Shown piece after piece: positions 22,201 through 37,200 of a stretch of DNA of 64,000 nucleotides; position 1 is the first letter of the stretch, and each line of letters starts with the position of its first letter. This DNA is from Rotaria macrura (taxonomy: Eukaryota; Rotifera; Eurotatoria; Philodinida; Philodinidae), in contig OENT01000146.1 in NCBI GenBank assembly GCA_900239685.1, positions 123,408 to 187,407 on the forward strand. The letters run 5' to 3'. A program made the translations under genes and the position numbers. A model generated the notes under the pieces. It did no database searches, was not told where the DNA came from, and worked only from the letters and a program-made list of their open reading frames with translations.

Positions 22201-25200
22201 GACAAGAGAATAAATAGAAACCTTCGTTAAAATCGTATCATTAACATATATTCTCAATCGATTATGCTCATTGAACTATGTTTGTATATATACATATATT
22301 GATGTGTAAGTAATATAAATGCACGCGCATAAATCAGTGAGAAAAAGAATATTTGAAAACCATGCATTTACTTCTGATTTTTAGGATCAAAGACATTCCG
22401 TGTTTTTTTTTTTGTTGACTAACTACATGCTTCCAATATATACTAATCATAATAATACTAATCCCATTCTCAAAAATCCATGCGGTCATTTTTCTTATAG
22501 CTTACATTTATTAATCTCTCGATTAATTTTGAACTAGAAAAATTAATTTATATATTCTTAGTAATTGAATTTTAGAATTCTCTATGATTTTAACATGCAC
22601 AGATATATATATATTTATATTTACTACTATAATACTAATTGAATGAGCAGCGGTTGTATCAGTAGGAAAACAAGTAATCAAGATTCTATTCGATTTTCTT
22701 ACCTTCTTTATTCATATCTGTTGATTGTTTTTCATTAACACTATCGTCTCGTTCATGAGTTTCTAAATAAAAATAAAATAGAGAAATAAATATGAAAGTT
22801 AATAGATAAATTCTAAAAATTTAAAATCTTATGGAAAACAAAACTAGTGAGAAATAGAAACATAATATATCATCATGCGTGCAAACACAGCAGAGTTTTG
22901 ATATTCATTTGTTTTTAAATGCATAAATGCAAACCTTGTATATGAAGACTATGATTGTATTGTTCGAGAATATCATTTAAAAATGACATATCATCCTCCT
23001 CAGCAGGTTCACTATTGTCTTCGACAACTTCGATTATAGGCGGTGATGCTATATGACATAGAGATAAAATATATGTACATAAATATATTTATATATATAT
23101 ATAGAGAGAGAGAGAGATAGAGGGGGGACAATGTCAGAGATATTATTCGTTATTATTTATATGATATTCGAGCAATAAGATAAATAATAATATATAAAAT
23201 AGATATTGAAATAGCCATGCCATTTCGAACAAGACACAAGAGAAAACCATCCAAGGGGGATGTGTAGACATGCGAGAAAGAAAAAAAAACGAATAAATAT
23301 GCGCGTGCTTGTTTAATTGTATGAGATGCGATATCATTCTACCTTTAGATAAATGAAATGGATTGATGAATGGTAGTATCGGTGTTTCAACATCATAGGA
23401 TTCAACAAGATCTTCATCACTTATATCGGAATTTAAATGATGAACTAGTAATGTTGAACCGTATGTACTTTCGTTATTCAATGTACTTGTTGCCGTTACA
23501 TATGTTCCAGTCGATGATGATTGTAAACTATCAATACTTTGAGCAACATTTGACGACATTGTTGTTGATGTTAGTGGTAAGGATGGTATGGCTTCAGATG
23601 ATACTGATGAAAGTGGTAGAATAGATAATGGTTGTTGTACATCATCGTTTAAACTTGCATATGAACCATGTAAATTATCATAATCCGATAGTAGTGAACG
23701 TGCAGGTGTTGCACTACCCGTTGTTAATTGTTGTGAAATTGCATTATCCGATAGACTTGTATCATTTGAATCGATACTACTTTCTTTACTACTAGTTTGT
23801 AAAAATTTCGAACGATCTGATGCTACACTACTATTTGGTATTAATGTTGAACAACTATTCAATTGTTCGTCGTCGTCAGAATGAATATTTGTTGTTATTA
23901 TTGATGCTATTTCTGGTTGTGGTGGAGTTATGATAGTGACTGATGTTGTTATTTTTGGTGTTGGCTTTGTTGTAACAATGTCAAGCAATGGTGACGTTAT
24001 TTTCGAGACATTAGTACCTGATTCAAGTGAAACTAACATTAGAGGACGTGTTGTCGATTGTGTAGGTATTAATGGAGTTGTTGACTGTGCTGAAGTTTGT
24101 GATGTTGCATGATCTCGAAAAGTATTGTCTATTGATGTTGACGGTTCAGTAGATACTGTATCAATTGAATTTTGTCGATCACTATTTATTAGTATATCTA
24201 GTTTTTTCAATTGATCTTGTTTATGAAATTCTTTTTGAATTTCTTCAAAAATATTCTCTGTTAGATTATTGGCTAATTCTGTTATTTCAATCGGTGGTGT
24301 ATGATTTTCGTTCGATTCAATCTCGATTGATTGATTAATAGATGAAACTGAAAAATCATTGGATAATGAAGGAATCGGAAAAGATGATTCTATTGTTAAA
24401 GGTTCATCAATCGTTTTTGTTTCACATGATGAATCTGTAGTTAAAATGATTCGTGCTGGATCAACAGTAAATGTATCGATTGCGTGATATGTATCGAAAT
24501 TTTCATTTTCTAATGTATTGGTATCTGATGATTGTTCAATGTAGATTGGTGGTGATGATGTTTGCCGTAGAATAGTCATATCATGATCATTATCTGGTAT
24601 GACACCGAATGTATCAACAAGATTTAAAACTTTTTTAACAACATTATCTGTTTGTTGCATGAGACCATCGTCACCCTCATGACTATACAATGAAAAATGT
24701 CTAGGTGGTTTCGTTGGCGGTGAATTTATGTCTGTTGATGATGATGATGTTGATTCCTCATTTTGACGTGGTGGTTTAGCTGGTGGTGGTGTTAGTATTA
24801 GTGAACTTGTTGATTCAAGTGAATCAACAGATATTTCATGTTGAAGATTATCGGAATTGTCAACATTAATCGTGGATGTATTTGTTACTGAATTTCCTAT
24901 CGAGAGTTCATTAATGTTCGTATCAATAGATTTAACTTTTTTTGCTGCTTTCGTCTTTTTTAATGGCTTAACAACTGCATGTTTAAGTGCATGTGCTAAT
25001 GCACGCGCTTGATCGGGTATGATTTTTGATTTAATTAAGCGTTCACTGACAGCCGGTGCTGTTTGAGATGATGAAATAGCACGAGTAGGTGCTGGAAGAA
25101 AGTTTTTTTTAAGTGAAAGAACAATTAGAAAAAGCAACGAAAAAATTAAACAGAAATTTTCTTTTTTCTATTTTTACTTACGAATATCATCAAGTACTGG

Positions 25201-28200
25201 AACAGTTTGTTCCGTTATTGTTGTTAGTACTGTCGGTTGTTGTTGTTGTTGTTGTAGATCTGCATGTAATTTATATGAATCAGTACTGACTGGAGAAGCA
25301 ACAGTTTCTTGTACAACAGTATCTGTACTAAGTGGTATTTTAGTTGATGATACTTCATAATCGAGTTCTATCGGTGTTGTTTCTTTAGCAATATGAACGA
25401 TACCGAAATCGTCACGTTTCGGTATAATTCTTTTTGTCGAATATTCTTAATTAAAAGAAGAAAACAAATAACCGTTTAATATTTTTTTCAAATATCGAAT
25501 ATGAAAAAAAAAACTTGAACAACTCGTCAGTGAATTTCTTGAAAGATCGATACATGTTATGAAAATTTATTTTCTAGATTTATCACAAACAAACATACAT
25601 CCCATCTAAAGTCACGCATATTCAAGAGAATGTAAATTGACTTCTAAACTTTCGAATAGAAAACTTTGTAAACTGTTACGAAGCATAAGACCTATTTAAG
25701 ATTTTGCGTGCTACCATCCTATTTCATAATGGTTTCTTAGAAAAATGTTTTCATGGCCTATATTACGATATCGATCGATCAATTTTTTCTATTACATCAT
25801 AACTTGTAGAAAGATAGCTAAGCTATGATAGGTCTTCTAGAGAGGTTAGTATATTATTTAAAAGAACACAAATAAAAACATCAATTGAATCTCATCGTTC
25901 GATTGATTTCAATGAAGAACAAATAATGACATCAAATAAAGATACCCATAGTAATTTTATTTAAAATTTTCATTCCTACGAAAGTTCGAACATTCATCAG
26001 TTTGTTTTAATTGATAATATGAGTCTGTTATGCATATATATTTTTGTTTGCAAATGTTCTCAACAGGTCATTATTTATATTTATAAATTCCTACATACGC
26101 ATTTTATTCTATTAATTGATCAGCTAATGTATTCTATGTTGAATACATAATGACTGTTGTATATCGATGCATTACTATTCATCATTGTTGACAGCTTGAA
26201 TATAAATTTTTTTTTTGTCATTTACAAACATATTCATGCCATGTAAACGATAAGATACGTTCTCGAATAGTTCCAGGTCTATGTTTAGTTTTCGGTTAGA
26301 TTCTTAAGAATTTTCAATAGAATGAATCTGACAATCTTAGACATACATATATGGAAACGTACTTTGACAGTAGTTAGTTGTTCTCGTGTCATGTTTCATC
26401 GTCAATTACGAGAAACCGCTATGCTGAAATGTTGAAAAGAAAACAGAAAGAATTTCACTAATTAATTCATGGCTTGAACAATACTTAAACATAGATTGAA
26501 AAAGATAAGTCTATATGTAGTCTGATGTCATTGAATGTCTACGAGGAAAACACATAAAAACAAACGTAGTAATCTAACAGAGTTGAAAATAACTAGGTCA
26601 AATATTCATTGTAAAATAATATATGAAAATATACTTTAGTTGTCAGAATTAATTTCCTAGCTGAATAAATAATCTAGCAAACTATTTTCTTCCCCTGTTC
26701 TTTTTTTTAAATAACAAACGATAACGTTCTCAAGAAAAAAAAACATTTCCTACTATATCAATCGTAATATTATTACCTGAGATTTTCTTAATAAGTATAA
26801 TAATCCATGTTTAGGTTCTACACTTACAATAAGCTATAGAACTAGAATATAATCTATAGAAACTTTTTTTTTTCCTTTTCTTATTGAATATTCATTGATT
26901 CAGAAAAGACAAAGAAAAATCCTATAATCAAATGTTTTTTCATTTACAAAAACATAGCTAGTTGCTTTTCTGTTTTCCCATGAGATATAAACTGCTGAGT
27001 AAAGTAATACTATGAACATATGAATAGAACCCATCTGACTGATTCAATAAAGATAATTATAATATGTTACCCGTTGGTGTTTTTCGTCCTTCAGTAAAAT
27101 CTGTACTTCGTTGTTTTGTCAATGTATCATCCTGGTCAACTAAAAACAAAATAAAAAATATATATATATTTAATTCGACATATTCTTAAATTGATAAAGA
27201 CGAAATAAACACTGCAACAACAACAAATATCTCATGCTTAAGTAGAATCACATCAACAACAACAACAAAAAAAAATATTGCAAATAAAAACCTTTGTCAC
27301 GTGTTAATCTATTTAATTTTTCTCTTAGACTTTCAATATGTATCATTTCAAATGGATGTGAATAACAACTTAATGGTGTTATTGAGCCTGAATAACTCTG
27401 TGGATGATATATTGAATAGTAGCCACCATAGCGTGATGCTGGCGTTGGTACTTTACTTGAATCAACATAATGTAAAGGACCATCACGTTCACCTTTGAAA
27501 ATATACACAAAACAACAGATGACAACAACAACAACACTAATAATAACAACAATAATGAACTGATACGAATTTTGTTTTTTCTTTTTCAATACGACAAAAG
27601 CTTAACAACATCTACGTTTTCTTTTCTTTTTTTCTATGAACCTAGTCGTTTTTCATGAATTCTGGCATTTATTATTGTATCGGCACTTGATGTTGATGAT
27701 GATGATGGAAGAAATTCTTTAGATAAATCTCGTTTGATCATTTTAAGCGGTTCTAATTGTTTAAACTGTGGTGTTAGATTTTGTTGAGATGGAATTTTCT
27801 CTTGTTTTTTCTCTACTAATTCATCTTCATTTGTTTCTTCCAATGTTATAGATTTTATTATCGTATGCGTTTGATTAATATCATTAATTATGATATCTTT
27901 AGTTTAAATATTAAAAGAAAATATTTTTCTTATCAATATGTTAAATCATAAGGAAAATAGAAGTGAAATATTCTTCTCTCGAGTTTTCTACTTACTAGAT
28001 CGTCCATGTCGACGACGTTCATATTCATCATCACTTTCAAAGCCTTCGTCTAACTAGAAGAAAATATTTTTAACGTAGTTATAGAAATCAAGCAAAAGAA
28101 AACAACACATACACGACGTCCACCGGCGACTGCACCATCCATACTTCCGCCACGACTAGTTAAACGTGCTTTAGCTACTTCTTTTTCTGCTGCATCCGTT

Positions 28201-31200
28201 ACCCATTCGATGTTAAACACACAATTATGAACAATATTCTCTTTGCCAATTTTACGCAAGGCTTGTTGAAGGCAATTACCTAATAGAAGAAAATTTTCAG
28301 TGTTGAAAATCACTAGGAAAAAAATGTCAACAAACAAAAAATATAGAAAATTATATCTCCGCACACAAAAATACGATTAACCATCAACTATATCAGAAGC
28401 ATGTAAATTTATATTGATAAAAAGGCATTAAAAAATAGTATTATTGATATCTTTATCAGAATGCCTTGTGTTCGATTATTCCAATAGTTTAGAATTGAAA
28501 TTGAAATATTTCTATTTGTTTCGAATGAAAACAGTAGTACGACACATTTTTCTAATCGAAACTCAACTCAACGACTTGTTTCTATTATGTTAAAAATATT
28601 TCTTATAACCTGTCGCTTCACTGCCGCGTGATTTAAGCCAATATCGTAACATGTGTAGAGCAGCATTTTCTCCGTATTCATCCATTAATTTGGTTACTTC
28701 TTCTTCTGTTAATTCAAGTTCAGCAGCAAGTGATGGCCAATCACCGCCTAATAATCGAGCGATATCAGTTAAACGAATTTCACCTTTTCGATACATATCA
28801 TCCGATCTCCAGCCTAGTGAGAAGTTAAAAAACAAAACAAATATATGTTTTGTATGTTGAATTGAATTCATGTTTTTAATGTTTACTTTCTAAACGAGAT
28901 TCTCGATCGGCCGAATGAAGTGCACGAAGACGTTCTTCATTCTAGATTACAATTAAAAATAAAACAAAGAACAAAATCAATGGTAAAAATCTTACCTCAA
29001 GTAAATTCTAATTTAAAATTAAAAAAGAAACAAAGAAAACAAATTTCAATATTTAAAAGTCAAATAATGACATAAAATATATTACTTACTTTATCATACG
29101 AAGGTAAAACAATGTTTAAATTGCATATGGCTTGTAGTAATTGTGGATCGATCATTGTATTCAATGGTATATGTCCATTAGTCATTGTCATAGATGCTGT
29201 TCGTTGTATAGATGTTAATTTTCCATTATCTTTAGAAAATATTAAACGTCCAGTAGGTTCTTGTTGTTGATCACGTATACGAACAATACAAGGTAGACGA
29301 TTTTCTCGAAATGCTCGAAACGTAAATGTTAATTGTTCATTTGTTTTAACGATAGTTTGTAAATTAGTTGATTGTAAATCCAAATAAATTGCATTTCCAT
29401 TAATAACTTCGACTTCTTTCGATTTAGCAATTTCAAGAAAATGTTCTTGCATTTCAAGTGTCTTATTTTCTTTATCATCGGTTATACAGAATACACGAAC
29501 AAGTGATTCATTGAGATCATTTCGTTTAGCAAAAACAACAAAACGTGACATATATGGCACTGATGTTGCTTCTCGATAGATATCATGTGCTAATTTTAGT
29601 ACATCTGCTATACCTTGAGCATCGATCAACCAGAATCTTGAAAAGTAAAATGAAACGATATTTATAGTAAATTTGTTGACATCTATGTGATTACATCCTA
29701 TTATTGTGTACTGAAAAAAGTGAGTACACTCTAGAATCGATCAGTGTGTCCTGCCGTTAACACGATAACTCTTTACAAACGCATTCAATTGAGGTGAAAT
29801 TTTTTGCACAGAATTTTCTCACCAATATCTCGGTCGAGTTCGAAGATGAGAAGGATCCGGCAAGAAATGGCTGAGTTATCGAAAACATTGTCATTATTGA
29901 CCAAACAATCTCTGAGGGAGTGTACAGGGATTTTTTCTCAGAATTATCCACAATGTATATAAATCGACTCAGTCTTTAACGTTGATGCCGAATCTGATAT
30001 TAGTTTTGAACCAAATTGTAGCTTTCTAGCAAAACATCGCCTGAAAATGCACAAAAACTGCGTCCAGAAACCAAAAGCCTAGACATGTCTGAGATGACAA
30101 CTAGTTTTGGGATTTCCCAGTGCACACATTCTAGAATGACTACTTAGTCTCGTTCACTTTTTGAAGTACACATAACTCTTGGACTTAAGTCCGAGGTTTA
30201 TCACATTTATTTTATTAATAGTATTGATTAAATATGTTGATCAATCTATTTTGAACTATTCAGTATTTGTATCGTTAGTTTCTTTCAATGTTTTAAATAT
30301 GAAATAGAAATTAATTATGTATTTGATGTTTTTCTTATGAAAACAAAAGAAACACGCGTGAGTCGAATAGTACGAAATAATGATTCGAACGATATTTTCT
30401 GAAAAGAATAATTTAGCTATTGGAAAAACAAGAGAAAAATGCCGTAGGATGTATTGAAGAATGTAAATGAATATTTTTCTGTCAGATATATCACGTCTGT
30501 CTACAATGATTTGCATCTGACTGAAAAACAAATAGGAATGGAATGTTTTCATATTAGATTATAATTTAAACAATCATTTTAACATCTTGCATGCGATATT
30601 AGAAATAAGGGGAAAATTTTTAAATCAATCAATATCCTTCTAATAATATGTAGTTACTACTTCTTTTTGTAATAATACTAAGGGATATTTTTCATCGTTT
30701 CGAATTACAATACATTATAAGGTGTGAGTGTCAAAGAAAAAGAAACATGTGGTTGAACCAACATTACAAACAATGGTCTGTATCGAATATTGATTGTCAT
30801 GAAAAGACAAGAAGTATTGTATTGAAGATTAGTTCCTTGAGTTGGCAAGAGGTAGTTATTCAATATTTTTTATGTTTGTTCAAATCAAGATTTCTGCATA
30901 GTTCTTTTTCAATCATAAGAAGAAAGTTGTCCTTGATGTTTTTTACAATGTGAATGCAAGTATGAAATCAAATAATATTAAATATATATATATATTCTCA
31001 AGAGCACTCTCTAAATTGTTTCGATTAAGATGATGTTGTCATCGATTCTGTTGATGGTGGTAATAAATTTTTTTATGTTTGTATAAGCATTTCTGTGCGC
31101 TGCATTAATCAATCAATCAATCAGATAAAAAACAAAACATATGTTGAAGTCTAGGATACCTCAATCTACACTCGACGAAAGCCTACCCTGGCTTCTTTAT

Positions 31201-34200
31201 AGCTTCGATTCTATATTAACAAATAATGACTTATCTCATACATTGATCAGTCAGGCAATTTTGTTTTGTTCAAAGAAAAACAAAATTTTCGCTAGATTCT
31301 AGTTCTCTGGTTTAGAAGTCAACATGCTCCTGAATGATTCTATGTTATTAAATTATCTCTTGTAATTTAAAAAATAATAAACAATGTTCGTTGACTTGTT
31401 TCGTACATTTCTCAATATAATATAATACAATTCGAACTATGAATTCATATCATTAATCTGATAGACTTAAAATCGAATAAGACACGATGTTATTTATAAA
31501 GAATCGAGATTAAAAACAAACAATGTCGGCGTAGAATTGTCTTACCGAGCTGAAACTGTTGTTGTGAATGTGGCACAATCATTTGAAAATGTTAACGGTG
31601 TATGTCCTGTAATATCATCGAATTGAGCGGGATGTGCACCACCTGTTATACTACACAGTAAACGTAATGTTTGAGAATCACTTGTATATGCATTTCCATG
31701 CTGTTGAGATTCTCGACTATGACCTTGTTTAGTTGTTGATGATATTCTTGTTGGTAATGGAATTGTTAATGTAATTGGCTTATGAAACTTTCGTCGACGT
31801 GGTTCAACAGTTACAATAGGACTAACATTAACACGTGTACCATAGGAACGTTGAAGAAGTTGAGATGATATTGGCAATACATGAAGTGATATACGAATAC
31901 GTTTTTGTAAAGCTTTCTCTGGTATTTGCGCTTGAATTTTAGGAACTATGGATGATGTTAATGAGCCACCTTGTTCATCGACGAAATGTGATTCTTGACG
32001 TAAACGTGTTATCAATGCAAAAAATCGTGGAAAATCATTGGTTATTATACGTGTTATTCGACGAGAATGAAGTTCTTCTAGACTTTCAAGTTCTATATAT
32101 GGAAAGAAAAAGACGAGAAAATAACATTTAGAATGAGACAAAAGAATCTTAATGTATATTAATATTGTCTACCTTCGGAATCAACAGTATCACCAAGTAG
32201 TTCACGTACGGCTTCATCGGTAGTTGGACTTGCATGTTCCGTCCATTTTTCACCATTATCACTTCGTAAGACAATGATTTCTCGTTCACGATTTCGTAAT
32301 GAAGCAAAATGAGGAATTTCAAGAATGACAGGTCTAAATTAAAAATTTTGCATAATTCAATAGTTGAATGAAACATTCCAAAACAATCATTAGATCTTTC
32401 TCACTCATATCATTTTGTTAAAAACAAATATCTAACATCGATAGTGCAAAACGTTTATCGTTAAATTAATAATTGATTCGGTCCGAATTCTCGGAAAATT
32501 CAAGTGATAGTTAAAATAGATTTTTGAACTACAGTATAATGTGACACAATGCATTGCTATAGATCATATCATGTTCTGATAATTTTAGTATATGTTTAAT
32601 GAGTCCAATGTGAAAATAAACGTTTGAATATGTTTAATATTTAATTTATTAAAAAATAAATAAAACAAATATCTTTTTAGTTTGTTTGTTTTTTTATATT
32701 AGAAAATTTTTAAGTATTGATGAATTTACTTTCATTCGAAAAATCGAATTCCAATCGTGCTTTATCGATTCGACATTTTTATATTTTTCTATTTTAAAGG
32801 GCTTATCAGACTGTCGAGACCTTGCTCTTTTTTGTTTTAAATATTTACTCGTTATTTGAGTAACAAAAGAATACTTGAAAACAATTGAGAAAACATTCAT
32901 CATCTATTAATAGAAATATTTTGTTTCAATAGAACAATACGAATGTTTGACTCATAGTTCTACTTAGTTACCAACGACTAAAGCTTCATGTTCTCTTTCA
33001 AACAATAAAGAAAAGTAATTGATTAGAAAGAAATTCCTTTGAGAATTTTTTTGTGCACGATTAGAAAAGAACAAAAAAGGAAAAAAACAACAAGGATATT
33101 TTTCGAACAGAGCATAATACAAAATGATCAAAAGTTTTCATCAAATAAAAGGCAATCTACTAAATAAATGATAGATACGACCACAGACTATCGTCTCATG
33201 CGATGATCTCAATTTCGAAAATTAACATTTTCCCATGAGTCTCGAAAGTTTTCTTCTAATAAATGAATTATCTTACCCAAGAAATTTACAGTTAACAGGT
33301 CCAACTTCTAAAATTCGAGCAGCCAACGCTTCACCTTCATTCAACGGCGGTGGTACAGTTAATTTATCACGTTTAATAAAGCGACATGTTATTCTTGTTG
33401 GCATACTAGCCCGTTTTGCTGGTATAATAACACGAACACCTGAATGTCGACATCCACGCATTGCACCACCACGAGCATCGACCAAAAAGCTTACCAAAAA
33501 TCTAAATACATACACAGATGAATATATATATATATATATATATATTTACAAAGAAAAACAATAAATCAATATCAAATGAAAATAATGATGAAGCAATAGA
33601 TATTGAATTAATCTAAGACTATTAGTATTCTAGCAGAAAAAAATCAGCTAAGCATGTGCGAACACTTACGATCGACAGTAAAAACGATCCCTAGAAATAG
33701 ACATATAACATACAATTGATACACATCATACACATGGCAGCAAACATTCTCATGCTTATTCAATAAATTGAAAACAAGAGATAGTCAAGAACAAAATAGA
33801 GAACATGAGACAAACTCATACAATGACACATACCCTCCATGACGTGGTTTAGTGATCGTATCATTGTCAGCTGTTAATGTATGTTGTGTCTTAATTGGTG
33901 TTTGTTGATGATCATGTAAATTATCTCGACTTTCATTCCATCCATCTTTGGTTGCTAATAATGGATATTCTGATTCTTCCTAAACAACAATGAATATTGT
34001 CAATCGAAATCAAAAACATAATTAACGTATTCATTACTTTTATTAATGATACTTGATTCACTTTATTTTCTTCGGCTTCAGTCATTAAAACACCTTCACG
34101 TAAATATTGCATGTGAACATTTGAACTAGCATCACCAAGCATATCTGAACAACATAGGAAAGTAACATTGAAAAATTTGTTTTATATTACAAAAATTAAA

Positions 34201-37200
34201 ATTCCTATTTTGAAATGCGATTATTACATTTCAACCAGACAATATGGAATACATGTAGATTTGTAGAATAAAAGTTATCTCTACTTTAAATCATCTACTG
34301 TCGAATTCGATATTCAAATTTTATTTTGTTTGATAGTCTTTTACATATTTTTATAGACTTGTAGAAATTTCTTATACGTCAGAAATAAATGATAATGAAG
34401 TAAAATATTTGAATATAATGATTAAAATATAAAGTAAGATCAATACGAATTCCATGATAATATCATTTCACTAATCATTGTTTGTATCTAGAAATTTCAG
34501 GCTCGCTTCGTACTATAGAACTTTTCTTTTAGAAAAAATTTGTTTTGTGTAAGTCTCTATAGGATTGTCGCAAGAAAACCTAATTAACGTACAACAGCTG
34601 TATAAAACATGCGCACTCATATATTAACACATCGGAATCAAATATTAATAAATCTAATACATAAATCCCATGGACCACTCAGCGTATTATTTTGAAGAGT
34701 AAACAAGTCTATACTATTATTTATGTCTCGCATTGACGCATATATATATATATATTATTTCTACAAATGAAACGTATCTTCTGTTGTGTATGTTATTTTA
34801 AGATAAGATTCGAACTCGAATCAAATTAGGACTAGATTTCTATTTGTAAAGCAATTCTAATAGTTGTTTCCTCAAATTTACTATGCGCTTACAATACACG
34901 ATGAAACTGAAACTGACACATATCATCTATGTAACATTGAATAGAACTAGTGTTTCTTCTTAAATCTACATGTTTCTTTTTTGTTTGGTCAAACGATGAC
35001 ATATACATCATAATCGCCTTTCTTCATAGGTTTTTTTGTTTTGTCGGTTAAAGCATAATTAATTCATGCGAGCGCATTTGAAGGTTTCAAAAAAAAAAGC
35101 ACGGGGAAGTTTTATTGGTTCATTCTTTTGACAGGCAAAACTTCAAACTGCAAGATATGCGACTACCTTCAGTCGATTTTCGTTTGTCTTTTAAATTGTT
35201 AATAGCTCTCACCATTTCGAAATATCCAATTTCCGGATAAATTATTTCATTAGCAAGATTACTTTCAGTATCTAGATAATTTGATGATAGAATGATTGTG
35301 TTTATTTTTTTGTTGTTGTTGTTGTTATAGAAATTTATTTTCAACATATTATTTACTCCTATGTTTGTTTTTTGTTTTTCGAGGCAAACAAAAAATGAAG
35401 AAAACTTTATAGATGTATTTACCTGCTTCGTCATCGGAATCACTTAATGGTTGTTCTTCATGAGATACTTCTGGTGCTTGAATCTACAATAGTATGAAAT
35501 CAATAATAGAACATATTATCATATCTATATGGTTACGATGTAAAAATTCACCTTGTAACGCTCTTCACTTAATGATTCATGTTTACTAGTAACTGTTGTT
35601 TCAGTAACCACTTTAAGTTCTTCAACAACGGATATATATCCAAGACGTTGAGCTATTGACAAAGCTGTCATTCCGTGCTGGAGAAAAAACGTAAAGACGA
35701 TGAATTCATTTTGTATACAACGGAAAATAATTATTTTACTTTATTTGTTTTATTCGGTGATGCTCCATGTTCAAGTAATAATTTAACTATCATTACATGA
35801 CCTTGTTGCGCAGCTGAATGAAGTGGTGTAAACATGAGCTTTAAAATAGAGAAAGTAAATTGGTTAGAAAGAAAAAAACAAAAATTGATGGAACCATTTA
35901 TAATCTTACATTCGTTTCAACATCAACATTTGTATCTATCTGTAGTAAATATCGAACCATATTTATTTGACCAAAATGACAAGCAACATGTAAACTTGTA
36001 TAGCCACTCTGGAGCAAAAAAACAACAACAACATAAAGATCTCATACACGTATGACAATACAAATAATCGATATAATTTCTTTTTTACAATACGTAAAAC
36101 AATTGCTAATGAGACATATAGAATCTTGCTATAAATAGAAAAACTAGGTTTCTCGAGTACGAAAGACAAAGACGAAAGGTTATACGTATATGTCTTGATT
36201 TCTAAAAATGGATATAGTCTTATAAATAACTTTGGAAAAAAATGTCATCGAGTCTACATCAAACATTTTGCATTATACAACTTGTTCGTTTTATGATCAC
36301 TGAGATTATTTAAAAACTAGATCATATATTATGACTGAACTAAATTCATGATAGATCTCATCGACACCATTATGCATATAAATAAATAATCATTTAATGA
36401 AATTTTGATTAAAAACTCTGTTCATTGATTATGAGTAGAATTTCTTGACAAATTTATTCTATATGAAAATTTCCTAAATGACTTAATAGCTTTGCAAGAA
36501 GAAGAAGAAGAAGAAAAAAGCAGCGTCAAATTGCTGAATACTTCGTTCAATTTGAGTGATATTTTGCTTAATTCAATTTGTCGTCAAACTAATATTCTAA
36601 TAGTTGAGACATTCTACTTTCAAGCCTATGGCTATAATTTAATATAATGGTTTGAACTTTGTAGAGAAGACATACTAGGATTCTCTACTATTCTTCATCA
36701 AGTCTAAGAGTTAAAAGCAACGTTCGTTCGTGTCGTAATCCATGTTTTTTGTTTTAAACTCATTCTACTAATCGTTATAATTCGAATAATCTAATTTATA
36801 AATTAGACTTAAAGAATTTTATCTCCAATATCTTCGATAGTCGGTCGTAATGATGAAACTAGATCCAACTAAGATTAGATTACAAATAAATCATTGATAT
36901 GAGAAAGACAAAAATAACATGATCTTTCATTACACGCTAATAATAATCATATACACTAGTTTACAGCCTTGATAAATTAGGAAAATAATACTTTTTGTAC
37001 TCAAAAAAAAAAAAGAAAACCATGCATCGTTTAAGAACAAGATTATCTTACAAGTGTTTGTGCATTGATATTGGCATTTTTATTAACTAATGCTTCAGCA
37101 CATTTGACACGATCTTCTTGTGCACATAAATGTAATGGCGTTAAATGACATTTCGATGCAACATTCGGATCGGCATGATGAGCTAACAGAAGATAAGTCA

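Noticed and set aside
29757-29951. 64-codon - strand frame in the ankyrin intron
   Set aside because: It lies wholly in the dispersed repeat, is not preserved as a frame in the second copy, and has no splice context.
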